A stretch of DNA of 64,000 nt. Source: Ditylenchus dipsaci (Eukaryota > Nematoda > Chromadorea > Rhabditida > Anguinidae). Location of the stretch: assembly GCA_004194705.1 (NCBI GenBank), contig SADC01001181.1:124001-188000 (forward strand), written 5' to 3'. Below, in pieces: positions 11,691-24,430 of this stretch. A program made the translations under genes and the position numbers. Position 1 is the first letter of the stretch. Every line of letters starts with the position of its first letter. The notes under the pieces are model-generated. The model saw only the letters and a list, made by a program, of their open reading frames with translations, ran no database searches and was not told the origin of the DNA.

Positions 11691-13140
11691 ACTGAGGCTG
11701 GATTATAAAAAAATTTAATTATGGGAGTTCTTCACGAGACAAAAAAATTCGTTTGTCCTGGGCGCGAAATGGGCGGGCACGAAATAGGCGGCCACCAAAT
11801 GTCCTAGGGCACGAAATGGCTCGGGCACGAAATGAGCGAACCCCCGTAGCGCTATATTTGGAAAAAAAACATCCTTTTGTCCAAATTTTGATTAGTCACG
11901 CCACGATTTTTTAACTCTTTTTTTAACTCGACATTTATGGACGCGACCTTTGAGGATGCGACATTTAAGGACGCGACATGTTAAGTTGAATTACAGTTGA
12001 ATTGGTGGTCAGTTGATGGTGGTCAGTTGAATTAGTGGTCAGTTGATGGTGGTCAGTTGAATTAGTGGTCAGTTGATGGTGGTCAGTTGAATTGGTGGTC
12101 AGTTGATGTTCGTTCGTTTTTAAAAGTGTTTGACGCGCGACAAAAACGACTTTCAAAAGTATTTGTAGCGGGCTGTATATTGTCTGGAAAAGTGATTACT
12201 GGAAGGGTAATATTTAAGGGTGGTATTTAATTTTGCCGACTGTCAAAACACCCGACTGTCAAAACAGAACTGACAAAAAATTTAAAAATCTTTAAAAAAC
12301 CGTTTTGTCCGGTTGCCGGTACCACCTCATCTGGTGGATATCCACCTGGGTGGCCTGAAAGATCAAAATTTCTTAAAATTCCAATAAATTCTAAATTTCA
12401 ATAAACTTTAATAAATTCTACAAACTATGCTATCATATGCTTAATAGTGGTGGGCGATCGTGTTTGTTAATACCGAATTTACGATTTTCTCCCCTAAAAC
12501 CTGTGGTGAGTACCACCTGACCTGGTGGATATTTATCTGGATAGCCTGAAAAATCCAATTTAAAAAAATGCAAAATCGAAACATGCTATCATATATATCA
12601 TTGTGCGAGAAATTGCATTTGATATGACCAAAACCGCGATTTCACCCACCGAAACCAAAATACCTCGGGTGGGTTACCTTAACCTCTTACCCTAACTTAA
12701 TCTGTTACTGAAATACTTGTTACCTGTCAAAGAAGGGCTTCAAAGAAGCCTCTAGAACAACTTTAAACACGGAGTTTTTGCTTATATGAAAAGGTAATTT
12801 TTCTTCAAATTTTGAAATTTCCGTTCTACGGTTTAACTAGTTCTGCAAAAAGTAAAATCGAAAATTTGCTGGTTGTTATAGATGAGAGTCGAGCTCGTTA
12901 AATCGAGAAACGACTGTACAGTCAAACTTTTTTATAACGTACCCCAGGGACCGACCGTGGGGGTACGTTATAACAAAGTTTGATTGTACCTCAAAAATTG
13001 CAAAAGCCATATTTGCATTTTGGGGTTCCTAAATTTACATTTACGAGGTAATTTCTGTTCCCCGCTAGTTTTAATGGAAAAGCCAAAGTAGACTATAGAA
13101 AAATGAATTTAAATTTTCACAATAAAAATTTCTTGGCGTT

Positions 13141-13310
13141 TTGTTCATTTTGCATACAGAAGGGCAAAGAACTGTGCTGCAGCTAGACAGTGGGTCTCAC
13201 TTCTCAAGTAATCAATATCTAGTGCTGCATATAAGAAAGGAGCGTCTCTCTTACTATCCTATTATACCTGGATCTTTTTCCTCCAACTCTGCTGTTTTCC
13301 TAGTAAATTT
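13141..13310 (+). CDS. Possible exon, unknown protein
   Basis: After a CATACAG acceptor a frame codes for about 50 residues (EGQRTVLQLDSGSHFSS, YYPIIPGSFSSNSAVFL) and ends at a GTAAAT donor. The composition is more protein-like than its surroundings, but there is no recognisable motif. It could be an upstream exon of the cyclin-inhibitor gene that starts at 15532; this is only positional. Confidence 0.25.
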
Positions 13311-13574
13311 TACAGTCTTTTCTTGTTTATGTCTTTATTTTTTCCATCATTCGTTCTGTTTTTTGAAACTTAGAAATTGCAAAATATATCGGATTTTTTT
13401 ATCCTTTACTAAGTTTGTTTCCTTTTCTTTCGCAATTTTTTGCTCACTTTTTACTTTTTTCAGAATCTAATTATTTAACTCTATATTTTCTATTTCAATT
13501 TTGTGGGTGTGAGCTCCGTTTTTATCGTATATGTTTAAAGAAAATTTGTATAAGAAAGATCAAAACTTTGGGGA

Positions 13575-15490
13575 CAACAAACTCGCCAACAAAAAACTCG
13601 CCAACGCAAAAGACTCGCCAACGTCAAATTTCGACAACAGCAAATCTCGCCAACGGCGAAACTCGCCAACGCAGAACTTGCCATTGCGGAACCCACAAAT
13701 ATACATTTTAAATGTTTTTTGAGGAATTTTTTAATTGTTCTATTCTATATAACTTCTATTTATTTCAGGAATAAGTGTGTCATGACTTTAATTAACGACT
13801 TTAATTACTATAGCGTCTAAAATTTACTATTACCATTAAATGTAAACCATCACAGGGAGCGAGAACTTTTTATACGCATCGTCTAGGCCACAGGTTTGAC
13901 TACCACTGGCTGCATGTCTTATTTTTCACATCCTTCTTTTTTTTATCTACAAGTTTTGTGTCTGAATGATCCTCAAACTCTTGGCAGTCTAACGAAATTA
14001 TCAGCGCAGGGTTACATACCTAGCGGAGATCATTTGTAGTTTAAGATAAACTAAATACCTGAAAATCGATCGTTTTTGGGGCTTTCTTTGACTGGGTTGG
14101 TTAATATTTGCTGAATTTTCCTTCAAGTCGCACGTTTCATATGCTTAAAGGGAGGGTACATCTCTTGTTCGTATCTGGTACCGCATGGAAATCGTTTTAA
14201 TTCAATTTTAACAGATTTGAAGGTTGGTGGTTTAAATCCCTCTGGCCGCACACTTTATCTTTTTAACATTTTTCCGAGTTTAGTATGCAGATTATCGTAA
14301 GGCTCTTGGGAGCACAACAAAGACTTAAGCGCAGAGATGCATGGCTACTTGAGCTAAGTTAGGATTATTTATTTTAAAAGTGATACGCATTAAATCGTAA
14401 AATTAAGGCTGTCTTAGAAATGATTTTATTCAATAAATAGATGATTTTTGGCCTTAAAACGCATGGTGTTTAACCCAATCACCAAAAAAGTTTGAAAAAA
14501 ATAAATCCTGCTGGCAGAGGAATTCAAACCAGCAACCTACAAATGTGTTTGAATTTGAATTGAAACGATTTCCATGCGGGAATAGATACGGACAAGAGAT
14601 GTAGCCTCCCTTTAAATTTAGCCAAGATTTAGGCTTTCGTTTGAGTTATCATAAAGAAAAAAGATGATATTAAATTACAGCTCAAATTCAAGAGACATTC
14701 AACGATACCCAATTCCAACCTACACATTTCTGTCACTCACATGAAATTATAAAATTAGTGCATTTTCTGACAGTAAAGAAGTGCTGAAAATACTCGCAAT
14801 CCATTCGCAATACATTGCTCGATAGTTTCTGGACCAATATAAAGATAGCTAAACTAATATAGATCTAGCTCTAAGGGAGATTTGAACCCTCATTTCTTAG
14901 CGAAGAGCAATTCACCACTAGTTTCAAAGCCGAGACAGTAGCTCAGAATTCAAAATTTGAGCCAATCACTCTGAAGAGTGCATGGCGAAGAAAGAAAGCC
15001 CCTGAATACACCCGGCTGATCCGCATGATCAGCATTGACTACCGATACTTTCACCTGCACCACAAGTTGCTGGGTTGTAAGTACCCTTAACTCTTAGAGA
15101 ATTAATACTCTTTGGTACTTATTGGCTCTTGAATAAGTGGCTCTGTTTTATCCCTTTCCCTCCCAATTCAGCCTTTCGTCCCCTTTGAAATCACTTTTGT
15201 AGTCCTTGCATGGCAAAATTATTACATGAAAATGGTTTTGGAGCTGTCCTGAAAAAGTAATTTTTGGGGTCGTTGGGTGGTTGTGATGCGTTGGCGAGTT
15301 TAGCGTTGGCGAGTTTTTCGTTGGCGAGTCTTGCCTTTGGCGAGGTTTCCGTTGGCTAGTTTCCCCGTTGGCGAGTTTTTGGTTGGCGAGTTTCACCGTT
15401 GCCGTTTCGCTGTTGGCGAATTCGCCATTTGACGTTGGCGAGTTTTGGCGTTGGCGAGTATTTTGCGTTGGCGAGTTATGCGTTGACGAG
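13575..15490. mobile_element. Element with inverted CTCGCCAAC arrays
   Basis: The left array (13575-13695) has units such as AAACTCGCCAACGCA. The right array (15275-15490) has the complement GTTGGCGAGTTT. The interior of 1.6 kb has two segments (about 14140-14230 and 14545-14610) that are inverted relatives, and no gene. The element ends about 40 bases before the first cyclin-inhibitor exon. Confidence 0.8.
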
Positions 15491-15531
15491 TCGGTTGCGT
15501 CCCAAACTTTGTGTTGTATTCTTTATTACAG

Positions 15532-16368
15532 GTGCTCTTGGAAGCCTATATTTTTATTCAATGGTTTCCAACAGCCGGTCAGTACCTTCATCACCAAAAA
15601 GCTCAGTCACGTTCAACCTGCTCATAGGTCGCCAAGGAAGCTCAATTTTGTCGTGCCATCGTCAGGCAATTCATGTGCCATCAGCCAATCTCTTGACCAG
15701 CGCGAAGAAAATAATCAGCTATCATGTCACTCTATTGTTAAGCGACGTCGCACCACTCGAAGGGCTTTATTTGGTCGCCCTCAGCCGCTGACACAAATCA
15801 ATGGCTTTCTGGTAACTTTTTGTATACTTTTTCAATTTTCTTTATCCTTTTTAAGATCTTGAAAGAAGTCTCATGGATGAAAAAGTTGAGAAATGGGGGT
15901 AGGTTTTCAGTGTCTTTTTACTTACTCAGTTCAACAATAAAACTTCTTTTTTAGTTTTGACTTTCGCAATGATCGTCCCATTGATGAGCCTTGTTCTTCT
16001 TCTGCAGTCTTGCCGCCCTCTTCAATGGTTTATGAACCAATGGAGCCAATTCAAGTAAGCTGGATAATCTAGCCTTTTTATTATTTTAAAAATATTTTTT
16101 ATATATTCTAGGTTCCTCATTTCTATCGCTCCAAGACTCTTTGCAATGAAAGTCCTAAGAAAGGTCAAAGACTGCCGAACCTGCCACAAACATTTGATAA
16201 AGACCATAGTCATCATCATATGAAAATGAAGCTGGCCTTAGGCATAATAATGGTCATACGTCCAGAGAAGAAGTGTTGTCTTTCGGTAGACTCAATCATA
16301 TTCAATCACCTACAAAACTGCGAAAACTGACTTCTCCTGTGGTGCACAAAACTCCCGGCAAAAAAGAA
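15532..16368 (+). CDS. CIP/KIP-family cyclin-dependent kinase inhibitor (p21/p27/Dacapo/CKI-1 type)
   Basis: CIP/KIP proteins bind cyclin-CDK through an LFG motif and a KWxFDF motif and arrest the cell cycle. Here exon 1 (after an acceptor at 15532) contains RRTTRRALFGRPQP. A 44-base intron leads to exon 2 (15855-15898) with DLERSLMDEKVEKWG, spliced in phase to exon 3 (15955-16051) with FDFRNDRPIDEP and YEPMEPIQ, then exon 4 from 16112 with VPHFYRSKTL. LFG to KW is 24 residues, the same spacing as in p27, and P-x-FY follows as expected. The C-terminal part is best read in a shifted frame as an SP/TP-rich tail (QSPTKLRKLTSPVVHKTPGK). Two single-base gaps are needed: at the exon 1/2 junction and near 16215. 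The start codon is not settled; ATG at 15560 in another frame is one option. Confidence 0.72.
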
Positions 16369-16684
16369 AGTAATTAAAATAGGGTGGAAATTTTGTCTTT
16401 ATCATTTTAAATGTGTATCTGGGTCACGTTTTTTAAATTAGATTAAAAGCGAGGTTTTTTATTTGGTCTTGAGTTTGGCATCTCTAAGTGGGTAGATATA
16501 TTTTGGACGTTATCAGCTACTTTAATCTATCTAAAAAAAGAGACATTTGTTGTGTAATCAAGGCTCGTTTTGATAGGAAAAAGTGCAAAGAGTATTGCGC
16601 AATTTCTTGACTTTCACTCACAACAATTTATATCTTGAAAAAGTATTCCAGTGTGTTGCAATTCAAAAAATGTATAAGGAGAGG

Positions 16685-17140
16685 TGAAAGCTGTTAAGGA
16701 GATAGTTTCGACACGAAAGGATTAATCCAAGATTTGTGCTTATGAAATGTGGTTTTTGAGCCATATTTTGTCCACAACTCGGTGTTGCAATCTCAGACAA
16801 ACTTGTGCAAAATTAAAAGTTGGATTAGCATTATCGATATCAGAATGTCTAAATTCCTTCAAAAAACGTCCTAAAAATCCAAATGGAATAGAAGACTAAT
16901 CAACCTTTTTTCAGTGGGGTTTTCCCTTTTTCATTTCAATTTTTAAGACCTTTTTTGAAGGAATTTAGAAATTCTGGTATCAATGATGCTCATCCAACTT
17001 TTAATTTTGCACAACTTTGTCTGAGGTTGCAACACCGAGTTGTCGACAAAATATGGCTCTAAACCACATTTCATAAGCAAAATCTTGGGTTAATCCTTTT
17101 GGGTCGAGACTATCTCCTTAACAGCTTTGACCCCTCCTTT
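16685..17140. repeat. Palindrome (about 200-b arms)
   Basis: The sequence from GCTGTTAAGGAGATAGT rightward returns inverted as ACTATCTCCTTAACAGC near 17130. The arms include TTTTGCACAACTTTGTCTGA and its complement. They are slightly diverged. No coding. Confidence 0.75.
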
Positions 17141-17385
17141 AAAGGGCCTGACCTCTTCCTACTCGGTGGTCCCCGCCAATTCAAAAATTTTCCCTTGATC
17201 ATTGGACTTCTGTACGGATTTTTCCGCCACGTTTCTAACAAAACTAGGCCTGAAATCAAATTTTAGACTTAGTTTTGTTAGAAACCTAGCGGAAAAATCC
17301 GTACAGAAGTCCAATAATCAAGGGAAACTTTTTGAATTGGCGGGGGACCACCGAGTAGGAAGAGGTCAGGCCCTTTAAGGAGCAG
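17141..17385. mobile_element. Foldback MITE, GGGCCTGACCTC..GCGGGGGACC type
   Basis: Arms of about 110 bases meet near 17265. The ends are AAAGGGCCTGACCTCTTCC and GGAAGAGGTCAGGCCCTTT. Inner words CCCCGCCAATTC and TTTCTAACAAAACTAGGCC also appear at 57370-57620 and, as a half copy, at 2985-3095. Confidence 0.8.
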
Positions 17386-17399
17386 AAAATTTTTAATAA

Positions 17400-20300
17400 T
17401 CCTTGAGTTTTCGCTACTTTCGCATAAAATCTCACATTGATGACCGCAGAGTAATTTTTTTGTCAGTTAGATCAAAATTGAGCGAGGCTAAGGGTCCTCA
17501 TCGTCTTTTTCGTAACCTAACGTTGTGTTACTTCAAAATACGATGGAAGTACAGGGTCTTTCAAGAAATTAGCCGGTTTTAAAACAGCCACGATTTTTTT
17601 CGTTGAGAGATTTCCAAAATTTTGTTTTTGTCAATCGATTTTTCTTGCCGTTATTATTTTTTAGTCTATAACGTGAAAAACATCATTTCCGCTTGGTTCC
17701 GTGTGATTTAGGGCCTGGCCATCCAGAGACCATCTGCATTCCATGGCCCAAACCACAGGGAAGGGGGAGCAAGAAAAAGACACATTACATTGCTCAAGGA
17801 AAAAAGTTATGACAGTTTGAAAACCGGCGAATTTTTGAAACACCCTGTAGTTTCTTTGTCAGTGTCAGAGACAAAAGACAATTAAATTTTGATCGTGCAA
17901 AAAATTTGTTAAAGTTTTTTATTTTTTAGGTTTTTTATCTGGAAACAGAAAGCTGTTTTGAAGTTAATTACTAATTTTCTAAAAAGTTTTTTATGCCGTT
18001 GCTCTTTATATCTCAGAATCTGTACACAAAAAGTAATAGATTAGGTGTCTTTAGATATAAATTACAATTTTTGAACCAAATATTTTAGAAGAAAAAGTTT
18101 TGGGGAAGAATGATAAATCTGCAACGGCTTATGACTATGCCATTTATAGTATTTCTACTATTTTTAAATGTTAATACGGGAAAAAATGTTAACACAATTC
18201 CTGACTGGAATAACGGTCCCTCTAAGGATTTTAGGGCATGCTGAGCACGATGATCGCAAAACCAGACCTCCGAACATAAGTGCAATGGCCTCAAATAACC
18301 CAAATTTCACGGGGACTCATTGAAAAACGAACAGTTTTTTCTTCATAAATAAATTTAGCTCAGCATTTTCTTTTATACTCATAACAAAGCCCGCTGTCTG
18401 GGCTTTCTGATGGTATGTTGCTTGCCCATGTTCAAAAAAATTACCATGGGTAAAAATTTAAAAGAATCAAATTAGGCCGTTTTTTAAATTTAGTACCTTA
18501 CGAAAAGTATAGAAAATTTTCGTACACAGGTTTACAGCCATGAAAAGGTCTCCAAATTCAAAATAAGCATTCAAAATAGCACCTGATAGTGCTTTAAAGT
18601 CTAATAAAAGGGCTTCTGGACTGTGAAGCACAAGTAGAAAAGGACCAAGAAAGGTGTCTTCAAAAACAGTTTCACGTAAAAAGCCTAACAAACTTGGAAT
18701 TCTGAACCGGATTCGTGTTCAGCATGACCGATTTACTTAAGAAAACTGCTCTCAGAATGAATAGTTTGTCATCAAATTTCAAATACCCTTCGTGTTAAGC
18801 GAAAATATTTATATAAAAATTGTAAAATAGAAAACAACCCACTTGTAACCATTCGTTTTCTTGTTACGTTATTAAAATCAAATTGTTCTCAATCTACTTT
18901 TTGTTTAATTACTTACATATAAATGTACTCTGCTAAATGTATAACTAATTAGTTGTTTTCACAATTGTTAAAAATTCCGTAGATTTGTGCAACTTAAATA
19001 ACTGATAAATAATAACTTTTTAATACAAAATTATTTTATTAAATTTTTCAAACAAATTTTGTGCTCACTTGCTTGTCATCTCATTCAGCCTTCTTATTTC
19101 GTGCATTTTTACTATTCTCTACCATTATTATTTTGTTTGTACGTGTCAAAAAACACACTTGTTTGTTAATCATAAAGTGCCTCATTATAAAAAGAATAAA
19201 TAATAATAATAATAAAGAGTGACTAAAAATGCAAGACTATTATGATTGACACAAGCAACATTCACAAGAAGTTCGCAAATACCCTCAAAATTATGCCAAT
19301 TATCACATAGAAGAAGCATCTCAAGCAACTATTTCAAAAGCAAAAAGTTCCAATTTCCAGTAGGCAAATTGTTAATTGCATGAGTTGTTCCATTGATTTG
19401 CAACTGTTTTGTTTAATAGAGACCTATTGGGCTGTGAGTAATTAGTGGTCCTGGGTTGGAGCACACCCTGATTTGCCAGGAACACATAGCTTAAAAGGTG
19501 TCTTCACTACAGCCTATTGACTTTTTGATTTTGGGACTGGGGTGTGGGCAGGGGGTGTAGAGATGGTGCTAATGGCCCGATTCCTTGTCTTCCTCTGGCT
19601 CTAACAGCCAACATTATGAGCACCAACTCAGGCCTGGGTAATTTGCAGTGGGTGTGTAAAAGGAGAGAATGTCTAAAACAAGGATTTTTTTAGTTTTTTT
19701 TCCATTTTGACTTGGGATAGTGGATTTGGTGGTGGGATTATTATTGTTGCTTATGGAAATTCAATATTTGTTTTGTGGCTGAGCTTGTGAATAGTAGTAT
19801 CACTTGGCTGGTCAATTGTTAAGCGATTGTTTTGTGTGCTTACATGTTATGTTGTGTGCATTAGGAATGCAAAAGGTTTTAGGCTGTGGGAAATTTGGAG
19901 TTTGAAAATACTAAGGTTTAGAAAGTTCTTTACTTTTTTGAACTAATAACTAACTAACTAAAATGGTATTGTTTACATTTTAAATCAAAAAAATTTTTGA
20001 CAAAATTTTGAATTTTTTTGAAAAACATTTGGGCTTCCCAAAAAAGGACAAATCTTTTTAACAAGTACGATTAGGAAACATGCTTTTAGAGTCATAAACA
20101 TGATTTATTGTCACAGTAGTATCGTATCGCGACTTAAAAAAAATAATTTCACTTAAAAAGAGGGAGCTAACATTGTGCGATCACCGGAAACAGGAACCGT
20201 ACATGTGCATTAATTTCCATGAGTGATTTCTGTAACCACTCAGCCACGGCACTTCTTCGAACGTTCAAAAAATTATAACTCCTCGTAATTGTTTTTGAAG

Positions 20301-20750
20301 CTTTCTGAATAAACTTCTAGGTACATTACATTTTTGGCAAGACACTTTCATTTGGTGCCCTTCCAAAAGCACAAAAAAAGTTTTTTCCGTCTTTCAGCAC
20401 TTTTTGTGTGAAAAAAATGTTTTTTACATGGCTGACCAATTTTTTTACAGATATTAAACTTTTTGTCTTGAAGAGCCAAAAAAGATAGTAGAGAGCAACT
20501 GCATACACTATTTTCTACATTTAATCTTTTTTTCACTAGAACTTGAAAAAACAAGTTTTCAAATGCATATGTTATCAAGAGTATTGCTTGGGTTCATCTC
20601 CAAGGTTAGTGGGTGAATACATCCTAATTCCGAGCCCCTTATATGTCCCATTCGGTGCCGCGGAAGGGCCGTAGAGATCGTTAGAGTTGGAGATGCGCCC
20701 TCTTACATAGCTGAGACGCAAATCACTCACAAGCACAAGCTACTCTGGAC
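17400..20750. other. Long stretch without a recognised gene
   Basis: I see no exon with convincing composition. 18780-19250 is very AT-rich with TAATAATAAT runs; 19400-19860 is unusually G/T-rich for the window but has stops in all frames. 20160-20330 contains a GCGATCACCGGAAACAGGAAC segment with tRNA-like spacing but no cloverleaf that I can complete. Confidence 0.4.
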
Positions 20751-20754
20751 GTAC

Positions 20755-21305
20755 ACACTCATTTGATTCCAACTCATTTGATCCCAATTTCAAAAATTTG
20801 TATTTCAAAGTTTTTGAAAGCATGGTGGTCTTTTCTTAAGTTTTATTTGGTAGAAAAAATCTTTGTTATTGTTTTGGTTTTAGCAATATCGATGAATGTG
20901 GTTGATGCCTTGCTGATCGGTGTGCCTAATGAAGGTGAAAACTTGACGTGTCAACCATCTGTTTAGGTAAAGAACCTTTGTTTATTTTTTTGCCCTTTAT
21001 TGGGTATTTTAGGGGATCTTGTCTCTAGCAAATCGAGGAAAGCAGTGCCTGATCGCAGGTGGCTATGAATTTGTGAAAAGCAGGGTAGTAAGCAACGGGA
21101 CAATTTAAAACTGGCTCTGCATGAAGACGAGTAAGTGCAACGTTACGGCAAAAACCACACCGATTGGATACAAAAACTGATTAATATCAAGTTATTAATC
21201 CAAAAAAGCCCATCTCGGTTAATAACGAGATTGGATCAAATGAGATGGGATCAAACGAGTTGGGATTAAATGAGTGGGATCAAATGAGTTGTGATCAAAT
21301 GAGTA
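20755..21305. mobile_element. Short element with inverted CATTTGATCCCAA arrays
   Basis: CTCATTTGATTCCAACTCATTTGATCCC at the left (20758-20790) is answered by repeated GATCAAATGAGTTGGGATC at 21220-21305. The 430-base interior has two open segments: 20830-20966, with a hydrophobic run (FVIVLVLAISMNVVDALLIG), and 21014-21105, with GKQCLIAGGYEFVKSRVVSNG. They are separated by a 47-base GT..AG interval, but a TAG sits at the junction. It could be a decayed small secreted-protein gene. Confidence 0.55.
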
Positions 21306-22319
21306 GAAACCACTCTGGAAGTATGAAAAATGTATGCATACCATTTTCTTTAATTGCTAGGAACACTTGTACAAATTCTATCTTTCGTGGTATCCTGATT
21401 GCAAGTTTTAAGTAACTGTCAAATTAAAAATTCCACTCGAAAGAACAAACGTTCAAATATAAAAAATCGAAAATTTGTTTTGTCAAGTGGAATTTAAAAT
21501 TTGACATTCAAAAAAATTTAAAAGCAAATTTAATCAGCAAATTGACCACGCCAACATGAATTATAAAATGTTTTAAATTTTCGATAGATTACGTAACTGA
21601 TGGTCAGAACTGAAGAGAACAGCCAATTTTTCGGCTATAATTAATACATTTGTCATTTTTCTGGAACAATATTTTTCGGATGCAGCAAATGATCTATAAG
21701 AAGCAAAAAATTGATTTTTTATTTCCAAGCACTTCTATACAGCATCAGAATTGTGCAGAAGATTGCTTACATCAAATCCCAAATGCATATAGCGCGTTCA
21801 AACCAAGGAGGCAAAAGTTGTTTGGAAATTCTGTTGTGCTCTTCACATTACTGATTGTGTTAGATGCATTTTCATGGCCATTGTCCAGCTATTTAGGAGG
21901 TTGGCGTTTTTTAGTAAAAGCTTAAATGGTTATTTGTTCTTTTTTTTAGTATCTGTTTTGGGTGTTATTCGTTTGTTTTAAAAAAGTCAATTTTGAGAAA
22001 AACGGCGCTCCAAATTTGACCAAAAAAAATTAACAAATATTTTAGAAAGCAGAATACTTTTTGGGGGTTTTCGCCACAGATTTTTTCAACGCCTTTTCAT
22101 TGGATGCTTCTTGGCTAAGTTCAGTAAACACCACATTGCATTAGATAGAAAGCTCTATCTCCAAAGATTCAATAGCTTGTCATCTGCAAAAAAAACTCAG
22201 AAGCCTAAAAAAAACTTTATTCAGACACTCAGTGATTATAAAAGATTATTTGATAACCAGACAACAAACCCGATAAAGTGCATAAAGAGATCTTTCACGA
22301 TTTGAGGGTCATACGACTA

Positions 22320-22705
22320 ATTTCCAAGATGAATCCAGAAGAGTAGTCGCTAGCAACTGGCCCAGCAGCATGAAAATTCTACAAATTCGTTCTTATTTCC
22401 ATTCCCAACACCTGAAGAGTTCTCAAATTGAGCATGCGAAGTTCATTCGGCTTCACGGAGCGATATATCTGCATCTCCGAAATAAGCAAAGTCCGGAAAA
22501 AAATTAACCAGCCTCCAAGCTGAATTGAAACTTCTTACTGTCGCGCATAGACTTCTGGAACTCAAAAAGTCAGTCACAAAAGTATAAAACAAAATTCAGG
22601 AAGGCCCTCACCTCGAACAACATGTTCCAAAGCGCTTCAATCCCAATATCCAAAGAATGATATTCGATAGTCAGCTGCGGAGAATGTTTGGGAGAGGTAT
22701 GCAAT
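22320..22705 (-). CDS. Exons of an unidentified protein, weak VASt-domain resemblance
   Basis: The segment 22704-22612 reads LTIEYHSLDIGIEALWNMLFE and ends at GAG|GTGAGG. Segment 22554-22509 reads KSMRDSKKFQFSLEAG after a TTCCAG acceptor. Further segments near 22475-22420 (IYRSVKPNELRMLNL) and 22370-22320 (DYSSGFILEISRM) are open between splice-like signals. The hydrophobic-acidic LxxxxEALWNMLFE followed by a short charged exon recalls the start of the sterol-binding VASt domain of GRAMD1/Aster proteins, but the similarity is short and I would not name it on this basis. Phase between the second and third pieces does not fit. Confidence 0.33.
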
Positions 22706-23146
22706 ATGGTCTACCGTGCCGTCGCCCTCGAGGGTGCCGTCTCCCTCAGGGGTGGCTTCTATTAGAAACATTACGGTACTTCTCTCGTTAAACCACACCT
22801 CGAAATTTTCCAATTTCTTCCAAAGAATATCTGGACCTTTGGCTTGTTTGACCTGTTCTAGGGGTTATTTGGGTCGCTGATTCCGAATCTTCCGAATCCA
22901 AAAAAGTCTAATCACCTCTAAAACTGGTCAAACAAGCCAGAATAACGTGGGATCGAACCTGCAACACCATTTTGGGCCAAAAAACACAAACGAAAATTCG
23001 AAAATTTCGAGGTGTGGTGTAAACGAGAGAAGTACCAACATTACAATATTCTATGGCCAAAAAATATTGTCCTTAAAAACGCTTGGGTCGACACTTGGGT
23101 CAACACTCATTGTGACCGTGCCTGAATGAAATATAAACTTCCAATA

Positions 23147-23313
23147 CCGTAAATGCTCTAATAGAGCCCCCGGGGGCTCTATTTTTCGATCCCCCGAAAA
23201 TCTGGAAATCGTCAATGAAAAACGGCCTTAACTCTGAAATCTTAGTCAAAAAATAGGGGGGGGGGGAGGTGGGGTCTATTAGAGAGGGGGCTCTATTAAA
23301 ACATTTACGGTAA
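23147..23313. mobile_element. TACCGTA..CTCTAATA MITE copy
   Basis: Ends ATACCGTAAATGCTCTAATAG and CTATTAAAACATTTACGGTA are inverted and enclose a palindromic G-rich core. This is a variant of the TACCGTATTTCCTCTAAT family. Confidence 0.65.
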
Positions 23314-24099
23314 CTTAAAAATGAAAGTATCTAGAGATTTTAATGAAATGCCTTTTTCGAGCGCTGTTTTTCTCCACTTTTTAGTTGGCAAGAGGAATTT
23401 TTTCCATGTTCTTGTTCAGCTCAATGCATAAAATAAATAATAAAAAAATTTCATGAAAAAACATTTTACGAAAAATGACTCCTCTTTGAGGGAAACAGAA
23501 GACAGAATTCCTAAATAAAAAATTGGAACAATTTTTTTCATAAAGATAATTGGCTGATAAACGGCCAATTTGGTCAGTGTAGAACCAACCAAAGTAGGAT
23601 GCCCTCTATGTGCCTTGATGGCCATGTGGAAAGGGGCGATAGTTCAGAATACTATAGTTGAGGGATCTGTCCCTCTAATACTGCCATAAACCTCCGTCGG
23701 TGATTACCTTTAAAGCTCAACAGGCTCGAATCATAATATGTAGATAACTTCTTCGTTTCTCTGAGACGGTTGGTCAATTCTTTTGCAAAATATTACTTAT
23801 AATTACAGCGTTAATCTATAAAAAGAAGTATCTAATATTTACAAAAGCTAAAAAAAGTTTTATAACTCGCCAAAACAGGTCACAATGAAATGAATTCTTA
23901 GGAAGAAATGCTTTCAATGGGGCATGAATACGCCAATAAGTCCAGTTTTGAATATTTGAATTCCTGGGCACCAGTTGTTTTCATAGAGACAAAATCAATT
24001 TCAATTTCGACGACAAAGACACCGAAAACGATCGAAATGGACATTGAAATTCAAATTTTGACTTTGTCTTTATAAGAAAAAGGGTTGCCCGCAAATTGG

Positions 24100-24360
24100 G
24101 AAAGAGCCGTTTCGTATTCGACACATTCGCATTCGCAAAATTCATAATTGTGTACTTGGCGTTGTTTTTTGGCCCACTTTTGACGTCTACTCTTGGACAA
24201 ACTACCACTTATTTTGTAGCTTATCTCACTGTCTACAAAATTAGTGGTAACTCACCCAAGAGTGGATTGCAAAAGTGAGCCAAAAAAAAAACAACGCCGT
24301 GAACACAATTTTGAATATCGCGAATGCGAATGTCTCGAATGCGAAACGGCCCTCTCCCCG
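24100..24360. repeat. Palindrome
   Basis: GGAAAGAGCCGTTTCG..GCATTCGC..GGCGTTGTTTTTTGGC returns inverted as GCCAAAAAAAAAACAACGCC..GCGAATGC..CGAAACGGCC, with a hairpin around TTGTAGCTTATCTCACTGTC. The frame that looks like a hydrophobic peptide here is a by-product of the palindrome. Confidence 0.7.
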
Positions 24361-24430
24361 CAAATTCAAACATTGAAAATTGGACTTATTGGCGTTATCA
24401 TGCCCCTTTTATGATTTTTTATCATTGCAG

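Larger units (their letters stand above)
10593..12110. mobile_element. Nested inverted-array element (CAACTGACCACC outer, CATTTCGTGCC inner)
   Basis: Outer arrays CAACTGACCACCAATT (10593-10655) and GGTGGTCAGTTGAATT (11983-12110) are inverted. Inside them a second pair, CATTTCGTGCCCG (10656-10735) and GGGCACGAAATGGC (11755-11850), is also inverted. The centre holds a degenerate array of ACCCAATCCACCTGG-like units (10930-11350) and a palindrome (11365-11690) that starts and ends with CCAAGTGGTCGTCCACTTGG-type sequence. No gene is seen. Confidence 0.8.

Noticed and set aside
17661..18691. Minus-strand frames of 60-74 residues
   Set aside because: No splice context or motif, and composition is as the surrounding intergenic DNA.
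24096..24278. Signal-peptide-like frame upstream of the three-finger gene
   Set aside because: It is formed by palindrome arms and does not end in the phase needed by exon 24431.
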